Assembly: GCA_963920575.1 (NCBI GenBank)
Contig: OY986968.1
Coordinates: forward strand, 1,317,001 to 1,381,000
Origin: Narthecium ossifragum
Lineage: Eukaryota; Streptophyta; Magnoliopsida; Dioscoreales; Nartheciaceae
Length of the DNA stretch: 64,000 nt
Direction of reading: 5' to 3'
Both the position numbers and the translations under genes were made by a program. Under the pieces are notes generated by a model. That model searched no databases. It was not told the DNA's origin and saw only the letters and a list, made by a program, of their open reading frames with translations. Of the stretch, positions 1 to 13,200 are shown one piece after another (positions within the stretch are counted from its first letter, which is position 1; every line of letters starts with the position of its first letter).

Positions 1-2021
1 CACCACCCTACATTCATGTCATCAAACACATCGCACACTCTAACGCCACCAATCATCGTCCAACCCCCTTCGAGATCCGTGCCCATCTTCGTTGTACGCA
101 CTGGATGAGGGCCTTTGCGTGGGTGGTGATGTACGTTAGTAGCATCTTCTGAAGGGGAGTGAGCGGCCTTTAGATAGTTCGCCGCTCGCAAGCAAAGGAT
201 AGATTCGCACCAACCAGCCTCGTCACTTGGCGGTTGGTGAGCGTGGCACGTGATTCTAACTCAGGCTACGACCACGCTTTTGGCCTGTTTGAACGGGGTT
301 TTGTCGGCAATGCGCGGCGTGGCGGAGTCTGCCGGCGGGCGCGCGCTGGCACGGCGTGGCGGAGGATAAGGCGTCGCTGTTCAAGTCCAGCGCGTCCTCC
401 GCCACCATGTGTTGGCTGAGTTCTTCTTTTTGTTCTCTCGTGGGACCTTCTCGCACAATAATATATATAGCAGTCGCTGTTTAAAGATAGCAAATGAGAT
501 CAAGCAAAAGATAGCAGATGAGATCACGCGATCGTTCCAGAGATCTGATTAGTGGACTTCTTAGATTTTGTTGGTCGCAATGCCGTAGCTGAATTTAGTT
601 CCGGTTTTAGCATTACTAATGGGTTCGCATAATTTGGTTTTTTTTTTTTTTTTGTATGTCATAATCTCTAACAAGCATATATTTAGGTACAAAGTCAATG
701 AAGATGAGACATGGGTGGATATAAATGGAGACACAAATAAGTCCAAAATTCTGGTCTTCACGAACATCTTCAAGTCTACCATTGTTGTTCTATATGATGC
801 CCGAGTTGGCCGACCAAGCGACCCTTCACACGTTCTCGTGTCCTCTCCTCTTTATTAGTTCCGTATTCATTGCCATTACAATGATTGACGGACAAGTGTG
901 TGGGAAGCTATGCATTCGAACTATAAGAAGAATCACAGCCGCCTATTTATATGCACGTTGCTTGATTTGCTGGTGCGATGGTGTCACTGTGATCCATTCC
1001 ATTAGGGCCTATGGACCGGGAGGCTTTAGCTTGTTAGATTGTTTCAATTGACCAATGTTCCATGCATGATACATTGCCATAACTGTTGCTCAATCTGGTC
1101 AGTATATATTATTTGAGTTATATCAACTACGATGTGTTCAGTTCAAGGATTGCCTGACGCCCGGCAGCAAACATCGAGCCGATGAAAGCGGCTCAGGCGC
1201 ATAAAAGCTGGGTAAGTTATCACTTGGCATCGGCTCGAGCCAGTCAGCTCGGCTTGGTGCTGAGCTGCTCGATCAAGAGCGGGAGCCGATCATAAGTCAA
1301 TAAGTTTATCAGGTCTATCTATAACAATTAGTTGGTCCGGGCGAGACCCGTTTACTAACAACCATTTACTAACAGAAGACTCGTTTGATGAAAATATTGG
1401 GTTAGATAGATAGAGCATTATGGACCGGGATTGTGTTGATTTCATCTATATATTAAGTACGTAAATTGACACGTGCAAATTCCTAATGTACTCATTGCCT
1501 CCTCCATCTCTCATGTAGCTATAAGCCTCCGATGCCGAACTCTTCGATGACAGCCTCCTCCGCAGCCAGTCTCTGCCGACGCCGGCCTCCGTTCACTTCA
1601 AAAAAAGCCGTAAGATAGTTAGATAGGACAATTTGCGAATAACACCCTTCTTCTTTTTTTTTTTGAAATAAAACAATCTTTTCTGATTTCCTACTGGGCC
1701 GGGCTTAGTGCCGTTAGACACCAACGGTCTACTTTTGGACCGTTAGCTGTTATCGGCGACAGCTCTATCAAGCCATGCGGTGAGACACCAGCGGTTCGTT
1801 TTTTGGGCCTCAATCGAGCTTTGGGCCGTTAGAGAGCTTTATCGAGCCGGGCTTCGAAATTTCAAACGGGCTAATGTTTTTGTGACCGTTTAATATTTCG
1901 ACAGTGCAACACTAAAGCCCTTCCCATAAAGCCACAAACCCAAACCCCTCGCCTTCCCGCTCCTCCTGCTCCGCCTCCTTTCTTCTGCGCAAAGAGAAGA
2001 GGTCAAGAAGACGAGGATGCC
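1..2021 (+). other. Upstream region: putative promoter, 5'UTR and anonymous DNA
   Basis: No gene could be recognised in this 2-kb stretch. The open frames near 234-493 and 619-1051 have no motif I know and show no splice or codon support. A fragment near 1145-1310, starting CAAGGATTGCC and rich in GGCTCGAGCC-type palindromes, looks repeat-derived. The last ~100 bases before the ATG are pyrimidine-rich (cctcgccttcccgctcctcc), typical of a plant 5'UTR. No TATA box in a convincing position was found. Confidence 0.5.
1695..1827 (+). promoter_or_regulatory. Cluster of three TGGGCC (site II-type) motifs
   Basis: TGGGCC occurs at 1695-1700, 1804-1809 and 1822-1827, about 195-330 bases before the start codon. 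In plants, site II motifs (TGGGCY) are enriched in promoters of proliferation and housekeeping genes. The surrounding DNA (gggccgggctt, ccgttag) is itself repetitive, so the motifs could come from an old insertion. Their use in ATM regulation is inference. Confidence 0.35.
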
Positions 2022-2195
2022 ATGGCGACCTCGAGGGACGTCCAAGAAGTCATCTCCAAGCTCTCCTCCGACAAAGCCAAGGCCCGGGATGTGAGCATTT
2101 CGATACCCTACAGCATCGTTGAATTTTTTTTGGGTTCTTCTTCTTTTTCTCTTTTAATGATCGGTTCCCGGGCGACGATCTCCAGGAAGGTGTGA
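2017..2195 (+). other. Upstream ORF overlapping the ATM start, out of frame
   Basis: An ATG at 2017-2019 lies five bases before the ATM ATG (2022). It has A at -3 and C at +4, while the ATM start has G at -3 and G at +4. Reading from 2017 through the exon 1/exon 2 junction gives 27 codons (MPWRPRGTSKK...) and a TGA at 2193-2195. A ribosome starting there would bypass ATM, so leaky scanning would be needed. Whether the transcript begins upstream of 2017 is not known. Confidence 0.6.
2022..2090 (+). CDS. ATM: ATM exon 1 (residues 1-23)
   Basis: This exon carries the start codon in a good context (GCCATGG) and the first half of the TAN-type motif (VISKLSSDKAKARD). The donor is GAT|GTGAGC, phase 0. 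This ATG is preferred over 2017 because it opens the conserved plant ATM N-terminus. Confidence 0.95.
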
Positions 2196-5100
2196 GGCTG
2201 TTGAACAGCTGGCTGGAGGGCGAGAGATCGATTGGGTTCTGCAGGCTTCTCGGCCAGAATACTGCCAGGCTTAGGCCTGATGAGATCCCTCACGGTGAGC
2301 TTGATCGTTTCTCGCGTTCTTGATGTGGGAAGGATCTTGATCGGGGAATGGGGGATTGTAATTTGGTTTATTTGTTTGTTTCAGCTGAGACATGGCCTTT
2401 TCTACTCACGCTTCTCATGAAGTGCATCAAGTTGGAGATATCCGCCAGCAAGAAGCGCCAGCCGAAACTGATATGGGCCAAGACATTTCGAAGTGCCATC
2501 CAGTGCGCAGAGGATCCTAAGCTCTCTGGTTAGCAGAAATTAATGTTACATTGGTATCTGTCTCTCATGATGCACATCTAAATCCTCTTATCTTTCTTCC
2601 TTTCTTTCTTTTTTGGTTGCTCATCCGTGATTTTCCTGTTTGCAATGTCCAGAGTTTAGATCTCAATTGATTGTCAACGTTTGGAGGATGATTCTTGTTT
2701 CTTATAATAGATGAGTATGATGCATGTTTCTGTATCTTCATATTTGTGTACAGTGTAATGTTGGAAGTATATTACATGCTTGTGTAAGCACTTTGAAGAA
2801 CTTTGAAGAGCTTGTGTGTTTGCATGTTTATTTTGGCCTTTCACCTCTCACCCCCCTTCTGGTTAGAATAGATTGACAGAGACTTGGAATTTTACCATAG
2901 CCGCTCGATTTCGTCGGTATTATCGATGATTAGCTATCCTTATCTATTTTGATTAATCTTTTGGAGATATTGTCTAACTTAACATTTTGATATGTTGTAA
3001 TAAGTTATCCATGCAAGAAAAGTTTAAGATGGTCATGATCAACCTCGAGTTTGTCCTATTTGCATCTTCATCTACTGTCGTGTTGATTATCAGCATGTTT
3101 GATACATGTGAGTCCCATCAGAAGATGCTTAATATTCCTATTATGGTATTATAACTTCAGCAACTATCATGTACACTAAGTTCTATTATTTACTAAAGGA
3201 AGCTGAATTTTGCAGGCAGAACACTCCTTCTCTTATCTGTGGTTAAACTGCTATTGAATCACATATCTGATGTGATAGGAGATGTTCCTAGTTTCCAATC
3301 AGAATACAGCAACATTCTTCGGCATCTTCTGGCTACTAAAGAGTACCGCTACCAGTTGAGGAAGCGAACATATTGCAGTGAGTGACTCTCATATCTGCAT
3401 CACTTACCTCTGCAGCTGTGGCACTTACTAATGTGCCTGATTTCTATTCCTCCAAGCAGATCTTCTAGTTCTTTACGTGAACAAGGCGGGGGCAGCCATT
3501 GGTGCAGAAGCGAATATCCAGTCTACCTCAAAAGAGGAAGTCTTCCGTTGCATCTTGACACTTCATGTTCTTTTGGAGAACCCACCTGGTGATGTTCCTG
3601 ATGTTATCAGAGATGTTGTTATTAATGGGTTTGTTGGAATTTTCTCGCACATAAGGTATGGCTATTATCCGTGCTTGTACAATCTTATTATGGTGACTCT
3701 CATCATTCTGTAGAAGCTTTTTTCTTTTTAGAAGATTGTCATGTCGTTTTTTGTGGTGACAGCTCCATGTTTCCTAGCATCTTTCTTTGTATTGTTTCCT
3801 TGGACAGAAGGAAGGATGACATAGTTTCATCATATCCTTAAAACCACTGCAGGGATGAAGGGAAAATTGCACGCAAGCTGATCGAATGCATCAATACCTA
3901 TTTGTTAAAGGATGGCCCTAATGTTGGATGCCGATCCATGGATATTCATTCTGCTGTTCAGGAATTTATATTTCGTTGTTGGTTAACCACCCATGATCGG
4001 GCATTGAAGGTCCCTAATTGAACTCTATAAATATCTTTCTGTTTCATATGGTAATATCTCATGTTGGCAATACTTCTTTCACAGTGTTCATTCATCCTTT
4101 ACGCAAAAATACAACTAAAACTCAGAAGAAGCACGAAGGAAGGAAGTCAACTAGTAGGTCAACTTCTTGATGTAGTTGCCAAGGAGTTAGACTATGCTTC
4201 TATTCCTGGTCCCTGGTATGGTTTCCTTGTTCAGCCTAATTGAAGTTTGTGCTTTGAATAATTTACGATGAAGTTTTTCATGCAACTGTGACATCTAGGT
4301 GTGATGCATCAAAGGATGATAGGGTTGGAACTTTTGGAGGCATACAACGATCATTAATGGATCTTGCAGCCACAGTCTTATATCAGGTCATAGATTTTGT
4401 TAATGAACAGAAACTCTGGACTAATATACAGGCTAGTATAGTATAAATACTCGTTCTTTATTTTAGGCTTGCGTTAACATGAAGGCATCCTGGCAAGAGG
4501 AGCATTTGAAGGTGGAGAGTACTGCTGTGCGCGTAAAAGATGGACTCATGAAAGGCTTGTTGTTATGGTGAACATTGCTATTGAGAATTTTGTAGTTTCT
4601 TACTCAAGTCATCTACAATCTCAGTATAGTTTTCTTTGAATGATGGCATAAGTAAGCAAGTAGCATGGGATTATAAACTTCTTGTAGCATTTATTTGTTT
4701 ATAGGATCTTTCTTTTGCATAAACCAAATCTGATTGAAAAGAGCTATAGTTTTGCTTGAAGCCCTTTCTAAATCTAGGACGCGTTACTCAATCTGATTAT
4801 GGGCTTTTGGGTGTAGAAGCTGGAGAGTAAGATTGAAAGCTTGTCAAGTGAATGTCGTGTCTTTGATTTTTCTTTGTGATCTCCCTGATCTTTTATTTCT
4901 CTACTGTAGCTTCTAGGTATTGTTGCCACTGATAAAAAGAGGAAAAATCAAAGCAAGTCAACCACTGTACCAAAAAAGGTTTCCTATTAGAGTCGTGGTA
5001 GGAATGTGTAAAAGATTTAGGAAAGATTTCCAGAAGTAGATAAATTTTTGGTTGCGGAAAGTATGACTAGGACATGCAGTGGTATCAATCTTCACTGCAT

Positions 5101-7013
5101 AAAGAAGTGAATTTTATACAAGGGGTTGTTCTATCATCATCCATGTTGCAGTTGGGCAGCATCAAAATGAAGTCAGACTAATACGCGCCCTTGAATCTAA
5201 AGGTTATGAATTGTCATTTGATGAACAATTCTTCTGTACTAGAGACATCGGTTACCATTTTGACAGGTATAGAGTGAAGTAACAAAATTTTACGACCTTT
5301 TGAGATTTTTGGCAGCAAATTGTGAACTTTCTATAATGCACATTGCTGTGTATAAGTTGTTTGTTCTTTTATGGAAAAGGAAGTAAGGATTTGATCATGA
5401 AACTTATAACATGACTTTCTTGTTTTTTCCAAGAAAATGTATTTGGTTAAATGCGTATGGGTTCTTCTGTGGGTACTTGATAAATACATAGATCCCCTCA
5501 CTCCTGCAGAACAAAATTGATTGGGCCCGAAGAAGTGGATTAGACACGTGAGACTGAAGTGGTTAGAACTTGGACATGGGAAGAATTACTATATTCTCCT
5601 TGGCTGTTGGCCCTTGAGCCAGATAATGTGATCAGCTCACCTTTAGCAGCATGTTAAGGCTTGTTAAGTAGATTAATTAAGATTGACACACCAAGTCTCA
5701 AGCGGCTCATTTAGGCTCGAGCTCGGCTTGGCTTGAAATAGGCTCGAAATCAAGCTGAATCTAAGAAGTGATCAAGCACCAATGTTAGGCTTGAAATTAA
5801 TTTAAAGCCAAGCTTGATCAGGGCTAGGCTCGATCGCACCCCTATTCAAGACATGCTTTAGTGATGAATTGTATTGATGCTAAGTTTGTTCTTAAGACCA
5901 TACATATGAGTTGAGACTTGAGATGCTTATTTTATACTCATGCTAGTGTCTTGGTTTTTTTCCCGCAGGACCGGTGCCTTCTGCTTTCTGATTCATGACT
6001 ATGGTTTTTGTTTAGAGAAGTCCCTGCTAATCTACTGGTTTGAAGGTGCATGCGAAGCTTTACCAAGGTATTTATCTTTGAATAGTCCTCCTAAGCTGTG
6101 GGAGCATGATACTATATTAGTCTGTTTGTCTGACATCATCTGTTACAGCAATATTGTTGCCGGATGTTCCTGATTACTATTGCATCTGCATTGGGGTTAT
6201 TTTTCATTTGTTAGTGATGATAAGGTAGTCTCTGTTTGCAACTATGGAATCTGATAAGAGAGTTGCTGTGTTTCCTAATTAATGTGGATTGTCTGAGTGT
6301 CTGACTCTTAACTCGAATCCAATATGGTGCTAGTGCCATAAGCGAGTTGCTGTGTTTCCTAATTAATGTGGATTGTCTGACTCTTAACTCGAATCCAATA
6401 TGGTGCTAGTGCCATAAACGAATCTTTTTTTTACCTTACTGGCATGTTATTTTTCCTACTTTTCTTGTTCTAAACATATTGTCAATTGTGTATCAATTAT
6501 TGCTAATGTGTTCTTGTTCTTTTGACATGATCTCTTTTCATTTGTTCCAGATTTACTCCACCAAAATTCCTCTATGTATATTAATTCTTGATTAAGCTGC
6601 TCATGTAGTATATGTTGATCTTCTGTTAGAGATAGATAAGTTTGAAAATAGGTCTATCGATTAGAATCTGCTTATAGCTGTCTGTAAGATTTCATATATG
6701 TGGGCGTGTGTGGGTGTAAGAGATTGTGCTAAATATTTGCTGAAAGATTGAGCAGCGTTTAGCCACTAGTATGTTTACAATATAGGCAACCTACAAGGAG
6801 ATGGTCTCAAAGTACAAAGAATTTATAAATTCATTTTTATTTTTCCTCGAAATAGGATTACAAAATATTTTTTGGCAGTGGCTAAAAGATGTTCAATCGT
6901 TTAGCAAACATTTAGCACACATTGTACTCTCTCTCTGTCTCTGTCTCTCTCTCTGTCTCTCTCTCTGTCTCTCTGTCTCTCTGTCTCTCTGTCTCTCTGT
7001 CTCTCTGTCTCTC

Positions 7014-7053
<40 letters not shown>

Positions 7054-7203
7054 GCACACGCACAAGCACACGCACGCGCATGCGCACACGCACGCACAAT
7101 TGTATGCATTTCTTTTGCACTGGTAGAATCTACCTGATTTCAGGATTTTAGCACAGATTGTAGCAGTCAAAAGTTACTGAATATTTCAACAAAGATTTAG
7201 CAC

Positions 7204-7235
<32 letters not shown>

Positions 7236-10200
7236 TGCTCGCTCGTGTGTGGGCTTTTGTCTGTATAGATGTAGATATGCATTTTTTTTTGGTATTGGTA
7301 GAGTCTACCTGATTTTAGAGTAAGCTTTAGATTTTCCATGACTAATTATTTTATATGTGCTGATTAATAATGAAGGAAACGTGTCCGATGATGGAACAGT
7401 AGCTAATCGTGTCCCTCTCACATTTCAGGATTTTAAATGACTCAAACACCATGCACTCGTACGACGCACTCGTGTGGCTTCTTAGGTATGCTGCATAGTG
7501 TTTTCAGCAATACAATTATTTATTTCATGCTTTGAGGGATTGTCGGGTGATCCATTTCTTACATGTACATAAAAGCTCTAGTTTTTATTTCTAGTAATTT
7601 AGAAGCTCTTATAGGTCTGGCTCTGGAAGATACAAAATCCTGGTGATACTAGTAATGCTTTGAGCTTTTTTTCTAAGTATATTCGCATATACATTTTTGA
7701 AGGGCTCTGCAGGAATTTTCATCTGTGCTTATACCCCCCCATTCAGCAGAAGGTCCTTCTCAATGTTCAACTTTTTCTGTGAACGAGGTACTCGGTACTC
7801 ACCATAATGGATTTTTGATTCTGTGAATACTTTTCCTCTTGTTGCCTTTTGTTTCACACATATTCGATAAATAAATAAATAATTTAGGCTATTATTTTGA
7901 ATTGATGCTGAGAAGCACATAACTGATAATTTAGCAAGAAGAATTTTAGGTGTTCTTCTTTTTCCTTTTTTGCCAGATTGGACATCGTGTTGATTGAATG
8001 ATACATTGCAAGCATGGTAGGTCTTACTTTTAGATCTTATGTCTTCAAACCCTCTCAAATATGAGTATCAGAATTTCAAGAATGTGGGATATTTGACTGG
8101 ACTGAAAACCACATCAATCAATAAGTTTTCAACAGGCTAATCATTTGAAGCTTCAACCAACGAACTTTTTACTATCGAGCACTTAGGAAAGGTCTGGGTA
8201 AAGAACCATCAGCAAAAACTTTCTGTGTTAAATTGTTTCATCAGTTTGCCTTTTCCTATTGGTGTCCTCATGGCCCGATGGCTTTGAAGTTGGATGAATA
8301 GGCCTATCGATGGATTTGAGTGAGGTTTAGACTTTAGACCACCCTAGTTGGGACACATAACCACCAACCTGCAACACAATGGGTCAGGACTCACGATAGT
8401 TCTAGCTTGATGGTGTAAAGTTTTATAGCGATAACTACCTGAGGAAGTATGGTGGGATACCTGACTAGAATATTGCTACCTTATGGATCTTGCTTGTTTT
8501 CCTTGCCTAGGGTGTTGGGCCAAAATGGTCCCAGCCTCTCAGGTACTTCTAATCTATACATGTTTGAATTCTTATCTTTAATGGTTTAACCCAGTACAAA
8601 CTTCTTTGACAACATTCAATTTGTAGTTATAACTTCATAAATGGTACATTCAACGAGTCCGGTCGTGCCACTGCCGGTGCCTGACTGGTACAGCATGTAC
8701 CGTCTGCACGGACTGCCACAGAGTTTTAAGTGTCTGACACAGGAATTCCACCCTCCGTGAAATACATTGGGTATTTTGGTCCTTTGGGTGGATTAAGAGT
8801 CGTTTATATAATCAAAATTAAAAATAATTTGTTTTAAGCATCAGACATGACAAAATACTACTAAGAGTTAGTAATATTTTAAAACTACGTGTCACACCTT
8901 GAAAACTCTGTCGGTCTGTCTGCTGTTACCGGTCTGCACCAAAGCACAAATCCATGTGCTGTGCCGACCATAGTATAGGTGACGGTAACCACCCGACACA
9001 TCTAGCGAGGGTCTTCGTGAAACAGACACAGTAAGCCTTGGGTACAATTATCTGACTTGCTTCTTAAGACTTGAAAACATAAAGATGAAACTGTAAAAAC
9101 TGATGATAAGGAAGATTCAATCGCTCTAATACATTGAAGCACTACTAAAAAACCACCACTTCAATGCACAAAATGAACAGATGTCTGCAGCATTTGAATG
9201 TCCCAATAGGAACTGTTCATATTCCTTGCTATTTCTTCCATTTGAACCATTTTCAGCAACAAGCAAAATATATGTACCATTGTTCTATACCAAAATCAAA
9301 TCAAATCATAATGAAAATTATCAAGCATTTTTTAGCATGTGGATGTTCAATAGCTTTACTATAAGGCTTTATTTTCTGAAGCTCCCAAGCATCATCAACT
9401 TAGTGAGCCCAAACAAAAATAAGCAACAATTTGGTGTTCTGGTGTTCTAATTCCCGCAAATTATTAGAAAATAAAATCGAGGAGAATCCGAAACAATGCG
9501 TCCAAATAACCAAACTACCAAATCAGACAAAAATCAGGCCTTTTCCCATTTTCTGGCCTTTTGTTTCTTTGATCTCTATAAGTTTGCTCTCATCCATGCC
9601 TCTAGATGATAAGAGCTGCTGGCTGGCAGCAAGGCATTCCAGTTTGCTTTTTAACTGGTTTAAGTAGATTCATTTCATTCCGACTTCCAATACGCTGCGA
9701 AAAAGTTCCTTTTTGTTTCAATTCGAGTTGGATGTATATGTACATTGAACCATTGAGATGCAGGCATATATTCATGTTGAAAACTTATAGCTGGTTTCTT
9801 TCTTCTTTTTTCACTGTATTTACTCGATCTCTGTTATGCATGTAATTCCATTTTGGTATTGGACTTTTATTCTTGAGGTTATCCTTTGTGTATAAAATAT
9901 CTCTAGCGAAAATTGTTCTTTGATTTTTTTGCTGTGTATTTTGGTTTATCTACTGAGTTGGCCCATTTTTTACCCTTTTCTTCCTATTGCTTCATAGGCT
10001 TCATTTGTTCAGAATAGTTGGCATGCTGTATGGACCTGTGTAGTTCATGCTTTGCCTACTTTCAGCAAACTCAGTCCAGTTGTGAGTTCCACAGCCATTC
10101 TTCTTCACCTGACTTGTCATGATGCAATTACTTTATGAAATTAATTTTTTTTTTCTTTCGTCTCTGCTGTTTTCGGCAAATTAAGTGTATTGCTCTCATT

Positions 10201-13200
10201 TGACATATTAGTGTTGTATACTTGTATGTATTATGTAAAATATTTGTCTGTTTTTGTTTACATCTGTTTTCTCCCTTTTTTTGGTTTCTACAAAGCCTAT
10301 TAGATTATATATGTGAGAGTTTATTGGCTTTGGAAGAAGATTTTTGCTGTATGAAGATTCCTATACTTAGAATCAAAATAAATCCTCTCTTCTCCGAAGT
10401 TTTTTTGCTGGTGCGTACAGTCCGCCTTGCACGAAAAACAATGGTCTCTGACATTTGTTTATGGAAAAGCTGACGAAATGACGATCAATTTATCGTTTTG
10501 TTACTTTAAGCTTTTTATGAAATACTAATTTGTCTGGCTCGGGTCAAATTGGTATGTGACATTTTAATTCTAGTGATTTGTTTGGCATTCAGTCTCTGGC
10601 CTTATAACATTGAATGAGATTCTATGGCATGTGGGTGCAAGTTGTTCTGTGTATCACTTTTATTTTTCTTATTGAATAGAGTTGTTACTCTAGATAGCCA
10701 ATCTTCCATCATTTTCCATTTTGGAACCATGGTTATAACTTGGCCCTGTCCATAAAGGGACTCCTAAGTTTGGGCGACAAAATCTTCCATCATTTTCCAT
10801 TTTGGAACCATGATTATAACTTGGTCTGGTGGATAAAGGGACCCCTAAGTTTGGGCCATACTTTGAATGCATCTTATTCCAAGGTTGAAGTTGGTTGAAC
10901 TTGGGTTCTGGTACCAACGTTGTTTGCACTAGGATGCTTCATAGGCATTGCTGGAGGATCGTTCCTTTGTTCAACAGGGGCTCTTGAGCGAGTAATTAAC
11001 CCTTTGAAAGTTTCACATTATAGACCAACTTATTTAATGTTGGATATAGCAGAAACATATACCCTACAAGTCCTCAACAACTTGGGTTCCTTTGTTCTTT
11101 TGGCTGCAATTATTTTAATTTGAAACTGAGTTCAAAGTTTGAGGTATGGAGTGTATGATATAAAATGCTCTTTGGAGCTCCAACTGATATTAGAAATGCT
11201 TGTAAGAAGAGGAGCCATTTTACAATGATGTACATATAGTCAGTAAAATTCTAGCCACCAGTTGGTGTAGTTTTTACTTTTTAGAATAAAGGGAGGTGGT
11301 TGCTTAAACTTGGCATTTTTTTTGGTGGTTTTCTGATCTGCCAAAGAAGAAATGTTTTGAGTGGACATGCCATTGTTTAACAGAGCCCAGTTTTTATCTG
11401 GACATTCTGGACAGCATTTTCATATAAGCAGCATTAGCCTTCCCAATTCAGTAAAGATGCTAACTTACAATGATATAAAAATATTGACCAACTCTGCTCT
11501 CTGGCATGCTTTTAATGCTTCACTGATGTTAAATCATGTGAGTTGTTCTTGTACTTATGCTTTGATATGGGACTGTGATCTCTTTCTTCCAAGAGCATTA
11601 AATTCTATGATTTGATTCTTCTTTTCTGTAATTTACTGGTTTGTGATATTGTTATGTCTGTATGTTTTGTGTTTCTGTAGGTAGATGCAGCATCGATATT
11701 GCTCAGCAATATACTTTCAAGAGTAAATGCCTTATCCAAAGTTTGGCCCTCTTCAAGTATCACCAAATTCGCTTTCCATATCCGATAAACATTAGCTGTG
11801 TAACAATTAAATCTTTCGTTATATTTTTACACGTTTTTGATTCTTCACCTTTGTCACTTCTTTACCTTCAGGACCAAATAAGTGTAGCTGTTGTGCCTCA
11901 AGATTTTTGGGACCTACGGATATTTAATCACATGCCATCACCGTACGTATCATACCTTTTTCAAGTGGAATGTTATTCAGTTATTTGATGATATGGCCCC
12001 TGCTTTGTGATTCAGCTACGTGCTACTTATGATGTTAGCTTCTCTAGATTATGTGCCAGTAGGATGGGAGGTTGTTTTGTTTCTTAAGTTTGAAAAACTT
12101 TAAGTTCTGTTTCTTTCTTGTAGCTAATGGATAAATACTAAATTAAAAATCATTTGTGTATTTTGAAGAGTTTTGAAAAGCTTTAAGTTCTGCTTCTGTT
12201 TCTTTCTTTTAGCTACTGGATAAATACTAAAATAAAAAACATTTGCGTGTTTTGAAGAGTTCTATTGTGGCTTTATTACACCCTATTTTCCTCTCTTAGG
12301 TAATTGTCATCATTGGTACTTGGAAGTTACACAATATGATTCACTGAGACTTAGTTAAACCCTATGATTTACTGGGACTAGGGTGATTGGTTGATATAAC
12401 CTTTTGTTGATGTAATTTCTTTGATTGTCGCTATTTACGGATCCAACCTGTTCTTAATTGCTGGGTAACCATTGCAATTGAATGCTACATCTTTAAATGT
12501 TTGCTTCATGATTTTGTGAGGGTACCTGTCATCTTCTGCACCTCTGTTCATGTTGTCTTTGCAGCTTTATATAACTGCTTTGCTTCTGTTGATCTTATTG
12601 TCTTCTATTCTTTTATCATGATATTAAATTTGTCAATATTACTTATCTCGTGTTTATGTCATAGATGTAGAGCCAATAGCGGTTCATCTCTATACATATA
12701 GTTCATTAACATATGTTTTTTTTCCCTCATCCCAGGTCAGCATTGTATCTCATAGCTTGCTACTTTTCAAAGAAAGGTGTTCAGGTACGTCTGTTGCTTT
12801 TTTTTTACAGAAAAGTACTTTGTTAAAGTTTTGTCCTTAATCTAGGTTGCAGAAAACAGGTATTCAGGTTTTCTTGTTTGTTACCGTCTCAATTCTTGTC
12901 ATGCTAGTTTATTCAGTGAGGCATCTTAGGGTCCTAGATTCTTAACTCATATCCTGGGAACATTTTATTTCTAGCCAAGTCATATGTATTGTGTTGTTCA
13001 TTGTTACTGCTTATATACTTTACTCTGTTAGGTTATATGGGGTGATTTATATGTATTATATGCTGTTGCGACTAAGTTGTTGGGTTTGTGGCTGGTTTCT
13101 TTTGTTGGATCTTCTTCGAATCTGAGACATGTCAGGAGATGGATAATAAGTTTAAAATTCTACTTGAATTGGACTTGGAGTTGGCAGCAAGATAGAGACG

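Larger units (their letters stand above)
6068..7428 (+). other. ATM intron 10 (1.36 kb)
   Basis: It holds an 84-bp tandem duplication (6260-6417) and a compound microsatellite (6925-7100). No gene is visible. Confidence 0.85.

Noticed and set aside
4910..4978. Exon-like segment in intron 9 (LLGIVATDKKRKNQSK)
   Set aside because: In the phase set by exon 9 it gives TGC TTC TAG, a stop. Exons 9 and 10 join directly as LLLWTGAFC.
6893..7151. Open frames on both strands near 7000
   Set aside because: They are translations of a CT/CA microsatellite and have no biological composition.
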